Shown piece by piece: positions 44,366-52,591 of a stretch of 64,000 nucleotides of DNA. Within the stretch, counting starts at the first letter, position 1, and each line of letters begins with the position of its first letter. A program made the position numbers and the translations under genes. Under the pieces are notes generated by a model. It was given only the letters and a program-made list of their open reading frames with translations, was not told the origin of the DNA and made no database searches. The DNA comes from Streptomyces sp. NBC_01439 (GTDB lineage: Bacteria > Actinomycetota > Actinomycetes > Streptomycetales > Streptomycetaceae). The stretch spans positions 6,261,501 through 6,325,500 of the forward strand of contig NZ_CP109487.1 of the NCBI RefSeq assembly GCF_036227605.1. Reading direction: 5' to 3'.

Positions 44366-44812
44366 GTGACCGCCACGGACCGCTCCATCGAGCTCATCAC
44401 CGCCGCCGCCCAGGCCGCGGCCGACCGGCTCGCGCACGACATCATCGCGTACGACGTCAGCGACGTGCTGTCGATCACCGACGCCTTCCTGCTCGCCTCG
44501 GCGCCCAACGACCGCCAGGTCAAGTCGATCGTCGACGAGATCGAGGAGCGCCTGCTGAAGGAGCTCGGCGCCAAGCCGGTGCGCCGCGAGGGTGACCGCG
44601 ACGCCCGCTGGATCCTGCTCGACTACGTCGACATCGTCGTCCACGTCCAGCACAGCGAGGAGCGTGTCTTCTACGCGCTGGAGCGCCTGTGGAAGGACTG
44701 CCCCGAGATCGAGCTCCCCGAGGACGCCAAGCTCACCATCGGCAAGGCCGAGGAGCACGCCAAGCTGCGCGAGGCGGCGGGCGACGACGAACTGGACGGT
44801 GATCTGTTCTGA
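44366..44812 (+). CDS. rsfS: ribosome silencing factor RsfS (Iojap family)
   Basis: 148 aa. Family segments ITDAFLLASAPNDRQVKSIVDEIEERL, RREGDRDARWILLDYVDIVVHVQHSEERVFYALERLW are complete. RsfS binds ribosomal protein L14 and blocks subunit joining when nutrients are scarce. GTG at 44366. The stop (44810-44812) overlaps the apparent CTG start of the following phosphatase gene. Confidence 0.95.
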   Translation: MTATDRSIELITAAAQAAADRLAHDIIAYDVSDVLSITDAFLLASAPNDRQVKSIVDEIEERLLKELGAKPVRREGDRDARWILLDYVDIVVHVQHSEERVFYALERLWKDCPEIELPEDAKLTIGKAEEHAKLREAAGDDELDGDLF

Positions 44813-45465
44813 GCGCGACCACCTCGGGCAAGTCCGGCAGGAAGATCGTCCTCTGGCGGCACGGCCAGACCTCGTGGAACCTGGAGCGCCGCTTCCAGGG
44901 CTCCACGGACATCGAGCTGACCGAGGCGGGTGTGGCGCAGGCGCGCCGCTCCGCGCGGTTGCTCGCCTCGCTGAAGCCGGATGCCATCGTCGCCTCCGAC
45001 CTGCAGCGCGCCTCTGCCACGGCTGCCGAGCTGGCGGCCCTCACGGGGCTGACGGTGTCGCACGACGCGGCGCTGCGCGAGACGTACGCCGGCGAGTGGC
45101 AGGGCCTCACGCACGACGAGATCCTTGAGAAGTACGGCGAGCAGTACGCGGCGTGGAAGCGCGGCGAACCGGTCCGCCGGGGCGGTGGCGAGCTGGAGAC
45201 CGAGGTCGCTGACCGCGCCGCGCCGGTGGTGCTGGAACACGTCGACCGGCTGCCGCGGTCCGGCACCCTCGTCGTGGTCAGCCACGGCGGCACCATCCGT
45301 ACGACGATCGGGCGCCTGCTGGGCCTGAACGCGTACGACTGGGAGGGCCTCGGCGGGCTCTCCAACTGCTGCTGGTCCGTGCTCGGCGAGGGCGCGCGCG
45401 GTTGGCGCCTGCTGGAGCACAACGCCGGCACGCTGCCGGAACCGGTGCTCGGCGACGACGACTGA
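44809..45465 (+). CDS. histidine phosphatase (phosphoglycerate mutase family) with an apparent CTG start
   Basis: 218 aa from CTG 44809. The catalytic RHG motif is KIVLWRHGQTSWN with His18; the second histidine is in VVVSHGGTIRTT and the phosphate-binding Arg in LQRASATAAE. Only CTG is available as a start: a TGA in this frame lies at 44800-44802 and no ATG, GTG or TTG occurs before the RHG motif; the first later start (GTG 44932) would remove the active site. The CTGA overlap with the rsfS stop mirrors the usual ATGA/GTGA coupling. It probably dephosphorylates a small metabolite or acts as a mutase; the substrate is unknown. Confidence 0.88.
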   Translation: MSATTSGKSGRKIVLWRHGQTSWNLERRFQGSTDIELTEAGVAQARRSARLLASLKPDAIVASDLQRASATAAELAALTGLTVSHDAALRETYAGEWQGLTHDEILEKYGEQYAAWKRGEPVRRGGGELETEVADRAAPVVLEHVDRLPRSGTLVVVSHGGTIRTTIGRLLGLNAYDWEGLGGLSNCCWSVLGEGARGWRLLEHNAGTLPEPVLGDDD

Positions 45466-45504
45466 GCGGCCTTCTGCCGCTCCCCGGCGGGGCTGCCACC
45501 CGGA

Positions 45505-45535
45505 TTTCACTTTCCGGCTGGTCACAGGCTAGAGT
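45505..45535 (+). promoter_or_regulatory. possible promoter of the first tRNA-Ala gene
   Basis: TTTCAC (45505-45510) and TAGAGT (45530-45535), 19-bp spacer, about 53 bp before the tRNA. Confidence 0.4.
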
Positions 45536-45588
45536 TCTTCTTGTTCGCAGCGCAGAACACCGGAGACGGGGGGAGCGTAGCGGAGAGC

Positions 45589-45661
45589 GGGGCTATAGCT
45601 CAGTTGGTAGAGCGCCTGCATGGCATGCAGGAGGTCAGGAGTTCAATTCTCCTTAGCTCCA
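45589..45661 (+). tRNA. tRNA-Ala (anticodon GGC)
   Basis: 73 nt. The acceptor arms GGGGCTA and TAGCTCC pair (one G.U); the D arm is GCTC...GAGC; anticodon stem CCTGC/GCAGG encloses loop ATGGCAT, anticodon GGC; the T arm AGGAG TTCAATT CTCCT is canonical. The discriminator is A and CCA is not encoded. Confidence 0.97.
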
Positions 45662-45666
45662 CAATC

Positions 45667-45698
45667 AGGATCCCGTCCCCAACAGGGGGCGGGATCCT
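45667..45698 (+). terminator. terminator after the first tRNA-Ala
   Basis: A 14-bp stem (45667-45680 with 45685-45698, one G.U pair), 4-nt loop, then TGCTTTT. Confidence 0.85.
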
Positions 45699-45805
45699 TG
45701 CTTTTGTACCCATTGTGTTTGCTGACCTCGCCCGCACCGGCATGGCAGAATCGTGACCGCCGGAGGGGGAGACGACGGCCCGACGCGGGAGGGAGTCGCT
45801 GACGG

Positions 45806-46039
45806 ATGGGTGCACACCGGCGCCGGTGCGACTGGTGCAACAACGGCACGCCGATCGTGCGGGACATGGACCCGGTCAACCCCGACTACCAGTACTGGTG
45901 CGAGGAATGCGCTCGGGCGCTGATCATAAAAGGCGACCCGATCGAGACGTATCGCGAGCTGGAAGGGGAGCCGATCTACGGCCGGCTGCTCGACGAGCAC
46001 TGCACGCTCAAGCGGTTCTACCAGTTCGCGAGGGCGTGA
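45806..46039 (+). CDS. small conserved protein with two CxxC pairs
   Basis: 77 aa: Cys8/Cys11 (CDWC) and Cys32/Cys35 (CEEC) make a likely four-cysteine zinc site; the rest is acidic and aromatic (DYQYWCEEC, YGRLLDEHCTLKRFYQFARA). No membrane segment and no known enzyme motif. ATG 45806, with a GGAGGGAG stretch about 12 nt upstream as weak binding site. It lies between the two tRNA-Ala genes. Function unknown. Confidence 0.75.
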   Translation: MGAHRRRCDWCNNGTPIVRDMDPVNPDYQYWCEECARALIIKGDPIETYRELEGEPIYGRLLDEHCTLKRFYQFARA

Positions 46040-46070
46040 CAAGTTGGCTTAAATCGGACATGGCTTCTGG

Positions 46071-46089
46071 TCGGTGGAAACCGATTTTT
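46071..46089 (+). terminator. short T-rich terminator-like hairpin
   Basis: A 5-bp stem (46071-46075 with 46080-46084) and GGAA loop, followed by five T; an alternative outer stem pairs 46050-46056 with 46081-46087. It lies 32 bp after the CxxC gene. Confidence 0.45.
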
Positions 46090-46115
46090 GGACCGGGGCC
46101 ATGACCGTGTAATGT
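46088..46115 (+). promoter_or_regulatory. promoter of the second tRNA-Ala gene
   Basis: TTGGAC (46088-46093), 16-bp spacer, TAATGT (46110-46115), about 55 bp before the tRNA. Confidence 0.55.
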
Positions 46116-46170
46116 TTGGGACGTCGCCAAGGGAAACCGGCAAGGGAAACCGAAGCGGCAAGCGCAACAA

Positions 46171-46243
46171 GGGGCTATAGCTCAGTTGGTAGAGCGCCTG
46201 CATGGCATGCAGGAGGTCAGGAGTTCAATTCTCCTTAGCTCCA
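46171..46243 (+). tRNA. tRNA-Ala (anticodon GGC), second identical copy
   Basis: 73 nt, identical base for base to the copy at 45589-45661, including anticodon loop ATGGCAT; CCA is not encoded. Confidence 0.97.
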
Positions 46244-46250
46244 CAGTGAA

Positions 46251-46283
46251 GAAGCGGGCCACCCGGATCGGGTGGCCCGCTTC
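46251..46283 (+). terminator. terminator after the second tRNA-Ala
   Basis: A 14-bp perfect stem (46251-46264 with 46270-46283), 5-nt loop, then TCGTTGT. Confidence 0.85.
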
Positions 46284-46333
46284 TCGTTGTGTCGACGGAT
46301 GGAACGGCCGAGCGTCAGAAGGGGCCGCTGCGG

Positions 46334-46447
46334 TACCCTGACGCCATGCGTGCCGTACGCCTTCTGCTTACCGAGCCGCGCTGATCAGCGCCGACCCACG
46401 AGAGGTCGGCATCGGCGCGGCGTCCCCTCCTGTGCGAGGGGTTTTTT
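46334..46447 (+). promoter_or_regulatory. leuS transcription attenuator (ribosome-mediated, leucine)
   Basis: Parts in order: a -10-like TACCCT (46334-46339); a leader-peptide ORF with three consecutive Leu codons; a 14-nt palindrome over its stop codon (46378-46391); a 7-bp hairpin (46390-46396 with 46404-46410) that overlaps the first and so can be exclusive with it; and an intrinsic terminator, stem CCCCTC/GAGGGG (46424-46429 with 46436-46441) followed by six T (46442-46447). T-tract terminators are rare in this genome. This is the arrangement of classical amino-acid attenuators: stalling at Leu codons when charged tRNA-Leu is low would favour read-through into leuS. Confidence 0.8.
46346..46384 (+). 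CDS. leuS leader peptide, 12 aa with Leu-Leu-Leu
   Basis: [12 protein letters not shown] and a TGA stop. The Leu codons (CTT CTG CTT, 46361-46369) lie six codons after the ATG. The ATG follows the -10-like TACCCT by 6 nt, so the peptide is probably translated from a leaderless transcript. It acts as the leucine sensor of the attenuator and has no expected function as a protein. Confidence 0.75.
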   Translation: MRAVRLLLTEPR

Positions 46448-46497
46448 CGTTTGGGCAGGCAGAGACGGCGAAGACGATCGATGGAGCTTCAGAAATC

Positions 46498-49368
46498 ATG
46501 AGCGAGACGAACACCCCGGCCCCCGAGGCGGCCGAGGCGCACCGCTACACGGCTGCCATGGCCGCCGACATCGAGGCACGCTGGCAGGACGTCTGGGACG
46601 CGCAGGGCACGTACGAGGCCCCGAACCCCACCGGCGACCTGGCCGGGGACCCCGCGGTGGTCGCACGGCCCAAGAAGTTCATCATGGACATGTTCCCGTA
46701 CCCCTCCGGTGCTGGCCTGCACGTCGGACACCCGCTCGGGTACATCGCCACCGACGTCTTCGCCCGCCACCAGCGGATGACCGGCCACAACGTCCTGCAC
46801 ACCCTGGGCTTCGACGCCTTCGGCCTGCCGGCGGAGCAGTACGCCGTGCAGACCGGCACGCACCCGCGCGTCTCGACCGAGGCCAACATCGAGAACATGA
46901 AGGTCCAGCTGCGCCGGCTGGGCCTGGGCCACGACAAGCGCCGGTCGTTCGCCACGATCGACCCGGACTACTACAAGTGGACCCAGTGGATCTTCCTGCA
47001 GATCTACAACTCCTGGTACGACGCCGACGCGAAGAAGGCCCGGCCGATCACCGAGCTGGTCGCCGCCTTCGAGGACGGCTCCCGCGAGGTCCCCGGCGGC
47101 CGCGCCTGGGCCGGGCTGACCGCGACCGAGCGGGCCGACGTGCTGAACGAGCACCGGCTGGCGTACTCCTCGGACGCGCCGGTGAACTGGTGCCCCGGGC
47201 TGGGCACCGTACTGGCCAACGAGGAGGTCACCGCCGACGGCCGGTCCGAGCGCGGCAACTTCCCCGTCTTCAAGTCCCGGCTGAGCCAGTGGAACATGCG
47301 GATCACCGCCTACGCCGACCGGCTGATCGACGACCTGGACGCGCTGGACTGGCCCGAGGCCATCAAGCTGCAGCAGCGGAACTGGATCGGCCGCAGCGAG
47401 GGCGCGCGCGTCGACTTCGCACTGGGCGATGAGGCCATCACCGTCTTCACCACCCGTCCGGACACCCTGTTCGGCGCCACCTACATGGTGCTGGCGCCCG
47501 AACACCCGCTGGTGGAGAAGTTCATCCCGGCCGCCTGGCCCGAGGGCACCCACGAGGTCTGGACCGGCGGGCACGCCACGCCGGCCGAGGCCGTCAGCGC
47601 CTACCGCAAGCAGGCCGCCGCGAAGTCGGACGTCGAGCGGCAGGCCGAGGCCAAGGACAAGACCGGTGTCTTCACCGGCGAGTACGCGATCAACCCGGTC
47701 AGCGGCGACAAGGTCCCGGTCTTCATCGCCGACTACGTGCTGATGGGCTACGGCACCGGCGCGATCATGGCCGTCCCGGCGCACGACAGCCGCGACTTCG
47801 AGTTCGCGCGCGCCTTCGAGCTGCCGATGCGCTGCGTCGTGGAGCCCTCCGATGGGCGCGGCACCGACCCGGCCGAGTGGGACGACGCCTTCGTCTCCTA
47901 CGACGCGAAGCTGGTCAACTCGACGGGCGAGGGCATCGCCCTGGACGGCCTGGGCGTCGTAGAGGCGAAGGCCGCGATCACCGACTGGCTGACCGAGCGC
48001 GGCATCGGCGAGGGGACGGTCAACTTCCGACTGCGCGACTGGCTGTTCAGCCGTCAGCGGTACTGGGGCGAGCCCTTCCCGATCGTCTACGACGAGGACG
48101 GCGTCGCGCACCCGCTGCCCGAGTCGATGCTGCCCCTGGAACTGCCGGAGGTCGAGGACTACTCCCCGCGCACCTTCGAGCCGGACGACGCCGCGTCCAA
48201 GCCGGAGACCCCGCTGTCGCGCAACGGCGAATGGGTGAACGTGGAGCTGGACCTGGGCGACGGCCGGGGCGTGCGCTCCTTCCGCCGCGAGACCAACACC
48301 ATGCCCAACTGGGCCGGTTCCTGCTGGTACGAGCTGCGCTACCTGGACCCGAACAACGCCTCGGCCCTGGTGGACCCGGAGATCGAGCAGTACTGGATGG
48401 GCCCGCGCGAGGGCGCGCCGCACGGCGGTGTCGACCTGTACGTGGGCGGTGCCGAGCACGCGGTGCTGCACCTGCTGTACGCCCGCTTCTGGTCGAAGGT
48501 GCTGTTCGACCTGGGTCACGTCTCCTCGGCGGAGCCGTTCCACAAGCTCTTCAACCAGGGCATGATCCAGGCGTACGCGTACACCGACGCGCGCGGTGTC
48601 TACGTGCCCGCAGCCGAGGTCGAGGAGCGCGACGGCGGCTACTTCTACCAGGACCAGCCGGTCAAGCGTGAGCACGGAAAGATGGGCAAGTCCCTGAAGA
48701 ACGCCGTCACGCCGGACGAGATCTGCGAGGAGTACGGCGCGGACACGCTGCGCCTGTACGAGATGGCGATGGGTCCGCTGGACGTCTCCCGTCCGTGGGA
48801 CACCCGGGCCGTGGTGGGCCAGTACCGGCTGCTGCAGCGCCTGTGGCGCAACATCGTGGACGAGGAGACCGGCGCGGTCACCGTCGTGGACGGTGAGCCG
48901 GACGAGGCGACCCTGCGCGCGCTGCACAAGGCGATCGACGGGGCCGGCTCGGACCTGACCGGGCTGCGCTTCAACACCGCCATCGCGAAGATCACCGAGC
49001 TGAACAACGCGCTGACGAAGGCGGGCCGCCCGCTGGAGCGCTCGGTCGCCGAGGCCCTGGTGCTGCTGGTCGCCCCGCTGGCCCCGCACATCGCGGAGGA
49101 GCTGTGGCACCGCCTGGGGCACAGCGAGTCCGTGGTCCACCAGGACTTCCCGGTCGCGGACCCGGCGTACGTCGTGGACGAGAGCGTGACGTGCGTGGTG
49201 CAGGTCAAGGGCAAGGTCAAGGCGCGGCTGGAGGTGCCGCCGACGATCTCCGACGCGGACCTGGAGCAGCTGGCCGTGACCGATGAGGGCGTTGTGGCGG
49301 CGCTGGGCGGCGCGGAGATCCGCAAGGTGATCGTGCGCGCGCCGAAGCTGGTGAACATCGTCATCTGA
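46498..49368 (+). CDS. leuS: leucyl-tRNA synthetase
   Basis: 956 aa from the ATG at 46498 ([21 protein letters not shown]). It charges tRNA-Leu. Class I motifs: HVGH at residues 75-78 ([13 protein letters not shown]), and KMGKS at 728-732, a known variant of KMSKS. The CP1 editing domain has the [22 protein letters not shown] signature. The anticodon-binding and C-terminal domains are complete ([15 protein letters not shown]). A longer frame from 46432 runs through the attenuator terminator and is not the start. GGAG lies 11 nt upstream of the ATG. Regulated by the leader described above. Confidence 0.96.
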   Translation: MSETNTPAPEAAEAHRYTAAMAADIEARWQDVWDAQGTYEAPNPTGDLAGDPAVVARPKKFIMDMFPYPSGAGLHVGHPLGYIATDVFARHQRMTGHNVLHTLGFDAFGLPAEQYAVQTGTHPRVSTEANIENMKVQLRRLGLGHDKRRSFATIDPDYYKWTQWIFLQIYNSWYDADAKKARPITELVAAFEDGSREVPGGRAWAGLTATERADVLNEHRLAYSSDAPVNWCPGLGTVLANEEVTADGRSERGNFPVFKSRLSQWNMRITAYADRLIDDLDALDWPEAIKLQQRNWIGRSEGARVDFALGDEAITVFTTRPDTLFGATYMVLAPEHPLVEKFIPAAWPEGTHEVWTGGHATPAEAVSAYRKQAAAKSDVERQAEAKDKTGVFTGEYAINPVSGDKVPVFIADYVLMGYGTGAIMAVPAHDSRDFEFARAFELPMRCVVEPSDGRGTDPAEWDDAFVSYDAKLVNSTGEGIALDGLGVVEAKAAITDWLTERGIGEGTVNFRLRDWLFSRQRYWGEPFPIVYDEDGVAHPLPESMLPLELPEVEDYSPRTFEPDDAASKPETPLSRNGEWVNVELDLGDGRGVRSFRRETNTMPNWAGSCWYELRYLDPNNASALVDPEIEQYWMGPREGAPHGGVDLYVGGAEHAVLHLLYARFWSKVLFDLGHVSSAEPFHKLFNQGMIQAYAYTDARGVYVPAAEVEERDGGYFYQDQPVKREHGKMGKSLKNAVTPDEICEEYGADTLRLYEMAMGPLDVSRPWDTRAVVGQYRLLQRLWRNIVDEETGAVTVVDGEPDEATLRALHKAIDGAGSDLTGLRFNTAIAKITELNNALTKAGRPLERSVAEALVLLVAPLAPHIAEELWHRLGHSESVVHQDFPVADPAYVVDESVTCVVQVKGKVKARLEVPPTISDADLEQLAVTDEGVVAALGGAEIRKVIVRAPKLVNIVI

Positions 49369-49398
49369 GGGCGCACCCCCGCATAGGGGGGATCCCGT

Positions 49399-49441
49399 AC
49401 GGGCAGGTTGGGGGTTCGATTGGAACCCCTGGCCTGCCCGT
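49399..49441 (+). terminator. terminator hairpin after leuS
   Basis: A continuous 19-bp stem (49399-49417 with 49423-49441, including three G.U pairs) with a 5-nt loop, 30 bp after the leuS stop. Confidence 0.8.
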
Positions 49442-49498
49442 GGCGTTTACCGTGGAGGGGACGGAAAAGAGCCGTCGGGTTCTGGGGAAGGGATGCTC

Positions 49499-50266
49499 AT
49501 GGAGGCCGCGTTGATCATCTTCGCGCTGATGGTGCTTTTCACCTTCCTGGGGTTGGGCGTGTACGCGACCGTCAAGGTGGTGCAGGCGACCAAGCGCGGT
49601 GTGGACCGGACCATCACGCAGGCGCGCCGGACCGTGGAGGACACCACCCTGCGCGCCAAGAGCTTCGGCCAGGTCGGGGTCACGGGGGCGCTGGCGCAGC
49701 TGCGGCTCGACCTGCGGACTTCGATGCGCGCCACGGAGCAGGCACTGCAGGACGGGGTCCGGGTGGACGCCTCGCTGCACGAGTCGATCGCGCTGTTCGA
49801 GCGGCTGAGCGCGCACGGGCGCGAGCTCGACGACGAGCTGAAGCGGCTCGAGCAGGACCCGGACCGCGGGCGGATCGCGGAGCGCCTGCCGGATCTGCGG
49901 GAGCGGACGGCCAAGATCAAGCAGGCCGCGGACTCGCTGCGGTGGGCCGCGCGGGACCGGGCCCAGCGCTTCGCACAGGACGACCTGTCCACGCTGTCGG
50001 CGCAGATCGAGGTCGAGTCCGACGCGCTGCGGGACTGGTCGCGGGAGCCGGTGGACGACCTCGCGGCGGCGGCCGCGGCGTGGGACGCGGCGCAGGCGAA
50101 CGGGGCCGCGACGGGGCGGCCGCAGGCACCGGGGAGCGCTCCGGGGCAGCCTGCGGACGCGGCGAGCCCGACGTGGGGCGCGGATCAACCGCAAGCCCTG
50201 AATCCGGCCGCTCCGGCGCCGCAGTACCCCTGGCAGAAGGCGCGCCGACCGGAGAGCACCACCTGA
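49499..50266 (+). CDS. membrane-anchored coiled-coil protein, function unknown
   Basis: 255 aa from ATG 49499 (MEAALIIFALMVLFTFLGLGVY); an ATG two codons earlier touches the GGGAAGGG site directly and is less likely. One N-terminal helix (about 3-22) anchors a long charged helical domain (25-190) with coiled-coil heptads (RELDDELKRLEQDPDRGRIAERL). The last 60 residues are Ala/Pro/Gln-rich. The single helix and positive following residues suggest that the coiled coil is cytoplasmic. The position downstream of leuS is conserved in Streptomyces as far as I recall. No known motif. Confidence 0.75.
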   Translation: MEAALIIFALMVLFTFLGLGVYATVKVVQATKRGVDRTITQARRTVEDTTLRAKSFGQVGVTGALAQLRLDLRTSMRATEQALQDGVRVDASLHESIALFERLSAHGRELDDELKRLEQDPDRGRIAERLPDLRERTAKIKQAADSLRWAARDRAQRFAQDDLSTLSAQIEVESDALRDWSREPVDDLAAAAAAWDAAQANGAATGRPQAPGSAPGQPADAASPTWGADQPQALNPAAPAPQYPWQKARRPESTT

Positions 50267-50615
50267 GGCGGGGCGTGCAGGGGCCCGTACCGTAGGCTCC
50301 CGCCCCTTCAGAGGGCCTCGTCCGTCGGTCAGGCGGGGCTCGCGGCGTGTCCGGCACGCACGCCCGCTCGTGGTGTTCTCGTCGGTCGCTGACGTGCCGC
50401 GCCCGCTGCTTCCGCGCCGGCTGCCTTCACGTCGACTGCTCCTCGGACGTGCGGGCGCGCGCACGGGACACCGTTCCCCGATCCGACCCGGCCCGACCCG
50501 ATCCGGCTTTACCCGGCCCGGCCCGGCCTGGTCCGACGCCCTAGCATCCCCCGCCGACGGTCGCGTCGTGGGGCCGGGCTGCCGTCATGCCCCGACGGGC
50601 GGTAACCTCCGGCTC
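50267..50615. other. 349-bp intergenic region with pyrimidine-rich repeats
   Basis: No gene seen. A TAGGCT (50294-50299) and a TAGCAT (50542-50547) are -10-like. Between about 50480 and 50530 runs a low-complexity stretch of CCCGGCCCGACCCGATCCGG-type units. TAACCT at 50603-50608 lies 7 nt before the DegV start. Short open frames across the region have no coding features. Confidence 0.5.
50603..50608 (+). promoter_or_regulatory. -10-like hexamer for the leaderless DegV gene
   Basis: TAACCT ends 7 nt before ATG 50616 with no Shine-Dalgarno site. Confidence 0.4.
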
Positions 50616-51461
50616 ATGTCCCGCCATGTCGCCATCGTCACCGATTCCACGGCCTACCTGCCCCGACCGGCCATGGCGCGGCACGGAATCACCGCCGTCC
50701 CGCTCACCGTCGTGCTCGGCGGCGAGGCACTCGAGGAAGGCACCGAGATCTCGGCGCGCAGCCTGGCCCTGGCCCTGCAGAAGCGCCGCTCGGTCACTAC
50801 CTCGCGCCCGAGCACGGAGGAGTTCGTCCGGGCCTACCGGGAGGCGGCGGACGCCGGGGCGACGGGCATCGTCAGCCTGCACCTGTCCGCCGAGTTCTCC
50901 GGCACCTACGACGCGGCCGTGGTCGCCGCCAGGACCGCACCCGTTCCGGTCCGCGTCCTGGACACCGGCATGGTCGCGATGGCCCTCGGTTTCTGCGCGC
51001 TCGCCGCCGCCGAGGTCGCCGAGGCGGGCGGATCCGTGGACGAGGCCGTGGCGGCCGCAGAGAAGCGCGCGGCGGACATGGCCGCGTACTTCTACGTCGA
51101 CACCCTCGACTACCTCCGCCGCGGCGGCCGGATCGGGGCCGCGCAGGCCCTCCTCGGCTCCGCCCTGGCGGTGAAGCCCCTGCTGACGCTGGACGGCGGG
51201 CGGATCGAGATGCTGGAGAAGGTCCGTACGTCGGCCAAGGCCATCGCCCGCCTGGAAGAGCTGGCCGTCGCGCGCGCCGGCTCCGCCGACGTCGATGTGG
51301 CTGTGCACCACCTGGCGGCTCCGGAGCGGGCGGAGAAGCTCGCCGAGCGGCTCCGCGAACGCATCCCCGGGCTGGTCGAACTGCACGTCAGCGAGGTCGG
51401 CGCGGTGATCGGGGCGCACACCGGCCCGGGGCTGCTGGCGGCGGTCGTCTCGCCCCGCTGA
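50616..51461 (+). CDS. DegV family fatty-acid-binding protein
   Basis: 281 aa from ATG 50616 (MSRHVAIVTDSTAYLPRPAM); the long upstream frame is a shadow. DegV features: VTDSTAYLP at the N-terminus, TTSRPSTEEFVRAYREA, the SLHLSAEFSGTYDAAV segment with Ser residues that hold the fatty-acid carboxylate, VDTLDYLRRGGRIGAAQALLGSALAVKPLL, and the C-terminal GAVIGAHTGPG. DegV/FakB proteins bind a fatty acid and in some bacteria present it to a FakA kinase; no fakA is in the window. Cytoplasmic. Confidence 0.93.
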   Translation: MSRHVAIVTDSTAYLPRPAMARHGITAVPLTVVLGGEALEEGTEISARSLALALQKRRSVTTSRPSTEEFVRAYREAADAGATGIVSLHLSAEFSGTYDAAVVAARTAPVPVRVLDTGMVAMALGFCALAAAEVAEAGGSVDEAVAAAEKRAADMAAYFYVDTLDYLRRGGRIGAAQALLGSALAVKPLLTLDGGRIEMLEKVRTSAKAIARLEELAVARAGSADVDVAVHHLAAPERAEKLAERLRERIPGLVELHVSEVGAVIGAHTGPGLLAAVVSPR

Positions 51462-51547
51462 TCACCGGAACGGGTGGCTCGGTTATCCACAAGGGAGCTT
51501 TTTTCCACCGGAATTGAGTGATCCGAACCGGGGACGGGATCGGCCTC

Positions 51548-51553
51548 TACGGT
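51548..51553 (+). promoter_or_regulatory. -10-like hexamer for leaderless comEA
   Basis: TACGGT ends 6 nt before ATG 51560. Confidence 0.35.
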
Positions 51554-51559
51554 CGTGGC

Positions 51560-52591
51560 ATGACTCTTCGAACGCGTGCTTCGCATCCGTCGGGCGCCAC
51601 CGGTGGCCCGGGTCGCTCCCGTCTCTCCGACGGCCGACTTTCCGATGGCCGGCTCTCCGGCAGCGGCCTGCGCCATCGTCGTACGGCGCGACGTGGCCGG
51701 CGGGTTCCTCATCCGGAGCCGGGCGCGGTGCGCCGACGGGCCGAGGCCTTGCTGGGCGGCAGCAGCCCGCCGCATGTACCGCCCCCGCCACCGCCCCCGC
51801 CCGCGCCGCTCCGGGCGCTCCAGACCCCGCCCGGGGCCCCCGACGGGGTGGATGTGCAGGCGCCGCCCGATGAGGCGCCCGGGCTGCCCTCAGGGGCTGC
51901 GTGGAGGCTGGCCGTGCGGGAGCGGCTACCGCTGTGGCTGCAGGACCGCTGCGAGATGCGGCCGCGTGCGGTGGCTGCCGTCGGAGTGGTGCTGCTCGCC
52001 GCGGTCGGCTTCGCCGGGCAGCAGTACTGGGCGGACAGGCCGCGGGCGGTGACCGTACCCGCGGTGGTCGCCCCGGGGGCCGTACCGGCGGCGGCCACGG
52101 CACCGGCCGGGGCTCCGGCAGCGGGGACCGGCGGGGTCGGTGGGGCCGCGCGGATCGTCGTCGACGTCAGTGGCAAGGTCCGGGACCCCGGGGTACGGCG
52201 GCTGCCCGCCGGTTCGCGGGTGGAGGACGCGTTGGCCGCCGCCGGGGGAGTGCCTCCCGGCACCGACACGACCGGGCTGAACCGGGCCCGCGTGCTGGTC
52301 GACGGCGAGCAGGTGGTTGTGGGCGCCCCGGCGCAGCCGCCACCGGCCGCCGGTGCGGGCGGCGGTGTCGGCTCCGGTCCGGGCGCCGGCCTCGGCCCCG
52401 GACCGCTGAGCCTGGGCTCGGCCACGGTCGCCCAGCTCGACGGCCTGCCGGGGGTCGGGCCGGTACTGGCGCAGCACATCGTCGACTTCCGTACCGCCCG
52501 CGGCGGCTTCCGCTCCGTGGAGGAGCTCCGCCAGGTCGACGGCATCGGTGAGCGGCGCTTCGCCGACCTGCGCGCGCTGGTGCGGCCGTGA
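51560..52591 (+). CDS. comEA: ComEA-type helix-hairpin-helix DNA-binding protein
   Basis: 343 aa from ATG 51560 (MTLRTRASHPSGATG). A Pro/Arg-rich cytoplasmic N-terminus (about 1-135, with SDGRLSDGRLSGS and a polyproline run) is followed by one membrane helix (about 140-158, AVAAVGVVLLAAVGFAG), an SLBB-like domain (IVVDVSGKVRDPGVRRLPAG), a Gly/Pro linker and two helix-hairpin-helix motifs (LDGLPGVGPVLAQHIVDFR, LRQVDGIGERRFADLRAL). ComEA binds double-stranded DNA outside the membrane in natural transformation. Its stop overlaps the comEC GTG by 4 bp, so they are coupled. In Streptomyces the role is unproven. Confidence 0.88.
   Translation: MTLRTRASHPSGATGGPGRSRLSDGRLSDGRLSGSGLRHRRTARRGRRVPHPEPGAVRRRAEALLGGSSPPHVPPPPPPPPAPLRALQTPPGAPDGVDVQAPPDEAPGLPSGAAWRLAVRERLPLWLQDRCEMRPRAVAAVGVVLLAAVGFAGQQYWADRPRAVTVPAVVAPGAVPAAATAPAGAPAAGTGGVGGAARIVVDVSGKVRDPGVRRLPAGSRVEDALAAAGGVPPGTDTTGLNRARVLVDGEQVVVGAPAQPPPAAGAGGGVGSGPGAGLGPGPLSLGSATVAQLDGLPGVGPVLAQHIVDFRTARGGFRSVEELRQVDGIGERRFADLRALVRP

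Noticed and set aside
45589..46243. Integrated element between the two tRNA-Ala genes
   Set aside because: The interval is 509 bp with one small host-like gene; no integrase, and both tRNAs are complete with their own terminators.
46432..46497. Upstream start of leuS
   Set aside because: It overlaps the attenuator terminator and its T-tract; the ATG at 46498 gives the family N-terminus.
50347..50544. Short open frames in the 50267-50615 gap as genes
   Set aside because: Arg/Pro/Ser shadow composition, no ribosome binding site, and they overlap low-complexity DNA.
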